NCBI GenBank assembly: GCA_964522605.1
Contig: CAZFWV010000129.1
Coordinates: 1 to 16,802, forward strand
Direction of reading: 5' to 3'
Source: CAVZLD01 sp964522605
Lineage (GTDB): Bacteria > Planctomycetota > Planctomycetia > Pirellulales > Pirellulaceae
Length of the DNA stretch: 16,802 bases
Of the stretch, positions 14,661 through 16,802 are shown in pieces (within the stretch, counting starts at the first letter, position 1; the number at the start of each line of letters is the position of its first letter). A program made the position numbers and the translations under genes. The notes below the pieces were generated by a model that worked only from the letters and a program-made list of their open reading frames with translations, did not search any database and was not told the origin of the DNA.

Positions 14661-15836
14661 CTACTTCACAAGACGCGGGTTCGAGAAGACAAATTGACTT
14701 CTCTGTTCGCCGCTCCCGGGAATTGTGCCTCCGGATGTGACATCGGCCGCCTGGACGATCACTTCCATTTTCATTCCCTGGCGCCGCACATCCATAATCC
14801 GCATCCCGGCGAAGCCGATGATTGTGTAGACGGCGTTCGAGCCGGATTCCACCAGTTCGTTGTAAACCGGAATGATCCGTGGTTGGCCAATGATTTCCTT
14901 GAGTTCGCTGACGATCGTCGAGCTAACGCCAGGATCTCCGTTCAAATGCAGCTGACCATTTTCGTCCAGCCGAAGCTCCCCTCCGTGATAGTCCAGATCC
15001 GCCTTACTCAGACCATTGAGAATTTGATCGCTCAGGTGACTCGCGCTATTGTTATTCGCACCGATATTCAGCGTCCCAAAGTTGCCGGGCGCACCGGTGA
15101 TCGTCGGATAGAGATGTCCTTCGCCGACGTCATCTTGTCCACTTGTGACCTCTTTCAGTTCGGAATCCCAGGTATAGATGTCTTGTGGATTCTCTGGGGA
15201 GATGATCTTCTCCCAGGTCGTTAATTCGATCGCGATAGGCAAAATCGGCAGCGGTGTCGACAGGGGCGGGTCGCGGAAACCGGAGATGTTTCTCGTCACC
15301 GCTGCGGTGGCAACGGCTTGTAGCGAAACGCGATCTCGACCCAAAATGCGTGCGAAAAAGAGGGGAACCTGCCCGTTCTGTATTTCGTCGCGCCGCACGC
15401 GAACTTGAACCGCGTTATACTCTTCGGGATCACTGAAATCCATCGTCGATCCTCGATGAAAATCGACGATTCGGCCGATCACGACATCTCCATCGATTTC
15501 GTTTGGTGTGTTCGTATCGAGCCCGGGTGACTTCAGGCCCACCGGGTTGCGACCGGCGTAATCCAACGCAGCGACGCGAGCACGCGGAATCGCACTCAAC
15601 ACGTCCTCTTCAGTCGTTAACTCCCAAGCTGCCGCGAGCGCAGCGGCGTCGGCCGTCCGTTGCAACTCGGTCCGGATCACCATCATGTAGCCCACATCGA
15701 TGGCGAACGCGGTGAGGGCGAGCAGGACAATCATCAGGAAGGCAGACAGGACGAGGATGTTCCCCTTGCGTTTTCGTCGGGGACGTTGGCCACGAACGGG
15801 AGACACCGGGGACGACAAGGGTGTGGTATTCATCAT
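14661..15836 (-). CDS. TadG-like (Tad_N/TadE-family) pilus-associated protein
   Basis: This 391-residue protein has the classic Tad_N start: basic PRRKRKGN (19-26), hydrophobic helix ILVLSAFLMIVLLALTAFAI (27-46), then DVGYMMVIRTELQRTADAAA (47-66). The last part matches the TadG family's RTELQxAADAAALA motif. TadE/TadG-type minor pseudopilins or envelope proteins work with Flp/Tad pili, and in planctomycetes they also occur alone. The region after about 80 has no recognised domain and is expected outside the membrane. No tad secretion ATPase or pilin gene is visible, though the gap downstream prevents exclusion. The start at 15836 is an ATG-ATG pair without a clear ribosome site, and either codon may be used. 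The stop (complement of 14661-14663) lies 30 bases from the gap. Confidence 0.87.
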   Translation of the reverse strand: MMNTTPLSSPVSPVRGQRPRRKRKGNILVLSAFLMIVLLALTAFAIDVGYMMVIRTELQRTADAAALAAAWELTTEEDVLSAIPRARVAALDYAGRNPVGLKSPGLDTNTPNEIDGDVVIGRIVDFHRGSTMDFSDPEEYNAVQVRVRRDEIQNGQVPLFFARILGRDRVSLQAVATAAVTRNISGFRDPPLSTPLPILPIAIELTTWEKIISPENPQDIYTWDSELKEVTSGQDDVGEGHLYPTITGAPGNFGTLNIGANNNSASHLSDQILNGLSKADLDYHGGELRLDENGQLHLNGDPGVSSTIVSELKEIIGQPRIIPVYNELVESGSNAVYTIIGFAGMRIMDVRRQGMKMEVIVQAADVTSGGTIPGSGEQRSQFVFSNPRLVK

Positions 15837-15891
15837 GAGATTAATGCGGTTATCCGACGGACGTGAATCGAGACCACGGCAAAGCCGGGAA

Positions 15892-15977
15892 AGCGAGGTT
15901 CCGGCTGAGCCGAAGACACGCTCATGGTGGGCTCGGCAGGAGCCTCACTCTCCCGACTAACGGTTCTGAAACGCGCT
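15892..15977. repeat. Dispersed repeat, copy B
   Basis: Positions 15930-15977 match 31-78 at about 41 of 48. The bases before it, GAGGTTCCGGCTGAGCC (15893-15909), pair with GGCTCGGCAGGAGCCTC (15930-15946) at about 14 of 17, forming a hairpin as in copy A. The loop begins with GAAGAC, the reverse complement of the GTCTTC at the end of copy A's loop, so the stem-loop may be flipped relative to the flank. Confidence 0.72.
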
Positions 15978-16349
15978 AGAGCGTTTGGAGAGCCGGTTCA
16001 GTGCAAGTCCCGCGCCGGTTTTCCATGGCATGTCCCCGGCCGAACGGGGAATCAGGAGGAAACCTTGCCGCGGGCCTTCGGAAATTGCCGCAGGACATAG
16101 ACTCGGAACGTCTCAGAACCGCGAATCCAAAATGCGGTTTCCCAAGGCGGGGGACGAACAGTTTCTACCGGTGAGCGGCTCGGAGCAGAACGTAGGAGTG
16201 CAACGATGGAGTCTCGAACGGAGGCGTTTTGGTCTTCGTTGCCCGCCGTCCTTTCGCCGTTCTCGAGAGTTTGTTGGCCGCACGCGTAGCATTGCGGCAA
16301 CGTCATTGACATTTGTGGACAAAACGCAACCTCGGTTGCTCTTTTGCAT

Positions 16350-16604
16350 CACGGATCGTCCGTCAGACGCTGGGAAAGTCGTCGTTGCGTCCAAATCGCA
16401 TCTCAGAACTCCTCTCCCCCTGGATGTTGTGCAGTTTAGAGGTTGTAGGTTCATCCGAAGTCACAACACCCTTCCGCACCGAACTCGCTGTGACGCACAA
16501 TTCGAGCGACACCAAAGATCGAGAATAGAAACCGCGGATCGAACGGAAAAAACGGATGTCCACGGATCGTCCGTGTCGATCCGTACCCTCCGTCCAATCC
16601 GTGG
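16350..16604. repeat. Cluster of short CACGGAT/ATCCGTG repeats
   Basis: CACGGATCGTCCGT occurs at 16350-16363 and again at 16561-16574. Around the second copy are CCACGGAT (16560-16567) against ATCCGTGG (16597-16604), and ACGGATCG (16562-16569) against CGATCCGT (16577-16584). Repeats of the CACGGATNNACACGGAT kind are common between genes in planctomycetes and related phyla. They are probably noncoding, and a hairpin is possible. Confidence 0.6.
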
Positions 16605-16724
16605 TTACCTCTCCTCCTTCGGTCCAAACAGAACGCGATAACCTCCGGACGTAGAGTGAATCCTGTTCGAAAACTCGCGACAAACCAACACTTCTAGACT
16701 GCACGGCCTGACAGAGGGAAAGGG

Positions 16725-16802
16725 ATGTTTGGAAATGTGCGCTACTGGGTACTGGCGGGAATGTTGGTCGATTCACTCAACGCAACCGGTGCTTCGGTAG
16801 GA
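16725..16802 (+). CDS. Start of an exported protein, truncated by window end
   Basis: An ATG at 16725 follows GAGGGAAAGGG, a good ribosome site, and opens 26 codons that run to the window end without a stop. The translation MFGNVRYWVLAGMLVDSLNA followed by TGASVG resembles a short signal peptide with a basic residue and a hydrophobic stretch. No family can be named from so little. Confidence 0.5.
   Translation, partial: MFGNVRYWVLAGMLVDSLNATGASVG

Larger units (their letters stand above)
15837..16724. other. Long region with repeats and no credible gene
   Basis: These 888 bases hold a repeat copy (15892-15977) and a cluster of short CACGGAT-type repeats (16350-16604). A weak hairpin, CCCCG-GCCGAA-CGGGG, lies near 16036-16051. 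A long open frame on the plus strand (15985-16641) and shorter ones on the minus strand lack ribosome sites and family-like sequence, and they run through the repeats. The leader of the final partial gene lies at the right end. Confidence 0.55.

Noticed and set aside
14472..15224. Plus-strand open frame crossing the 100 N gap
   Set aside because: It is kept open only by unknown bases and is antisense to the TadG-like gene.
15977..16075. Possible riboswitch or leader peptide (GTGCAAGTCCC, hairpin at 16036-16051, AGGAGG before a TTG codon)
   Set aside because: The short phrase recalls cobalamin riboswitches, but the B12 box and other conserved blocks are absent, and the TTG frame ends after 11 codons with no gene close downstream.
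16052..16312. Minus-strand open frame of 86 codons with a CYACG motif
   Set aside because: There is no ribosome site, only one CxxC, and no recognisable fold, and it lies in a repeat-rich stretch.
15985..16641. Open frame of 218 codons on the plus strand in the gene-free tail
   Set aside because: It has no ribosome site or recognisable domain and runs through the CACGGAT-type repeats, so it is probably chance.

Overview
The window looks like chromosomal DNA from a planctomycete. The evidence is gene content: a DUF1559 protein with a prepilin-type N-terminus and the H-X9-DG C-terminal motif, a Tat-exported Gfo/Idh/MocA oxidoreductase, a Tad_N/TadG-like protein, several large secreted proteins of planctomycete type, mostly single-gene units on alternating strands, and many short palindromic repeats between genes. 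It is a draft scaffold, since two runs of exactly 100 N (8334-8433 and 14531-14630) mark assembly gaps. No rRNA, tRNA, CRISPR array, transposase or phage gene was seen.

Layout. 1-215: a repeat hairpin and the leader of the first gene. 216-2083 (+): a two-gene unit whose stop and start codons overlap by one base, coding for a DUF1559 pseudopilin-like protein and an alpha/beta hydrolase with a C-terminal membrane anchor. 2436-2972 (+): a small HEAT-repeat protein. 3090-5619 (-): a histidine-rich secreted protein with an internal duplication, preceded by an RNase Z-like metallo-beta-lactamase protein. 5885-6697 (+): a small membrane protein with one TrkH-like pore loop and a TrkA-C domain. 6864-8237 (-): a PlsC-type acyltransferase with a membrane C-terminus. 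8552-9940 (+) and 9951-11078 (-): a secreted clan A-type glycoside hydrolase and a secreted alpha/alpha-toroid-like protein, converging with 10 bases between their stop codons. 11192-11608 (+): a DUF134 regulator with a zinc ribbon. 11940-13238 (-): a Gfo/Idh/MocA oxidoreductase. 13402-14352 (-): an exported esterase. 14661-15836 (-): a TadG-like protein. 15837-16724: a long stretch with repeats and no credible gene. 16725-16802 (+): the start of an exported protein cut off by the window end.

How they work together. No multi-gene pathway or defence system is evident. The glycoside hydrolase, Gfo/Idh/MocA protein and esterase would fit polysaccharide or sugar breakdown, but they lie in separate transcription units, so this is thematic only. 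The most distinctive features are (i) a set of palindromic repeats of at least three sequence families, several between convergent genes and one supplying the stop codon of the DUF134 gene, and (ii) the compact pore-loop plus TrkA-C protein, which has the architecture of a minimal cation channel.
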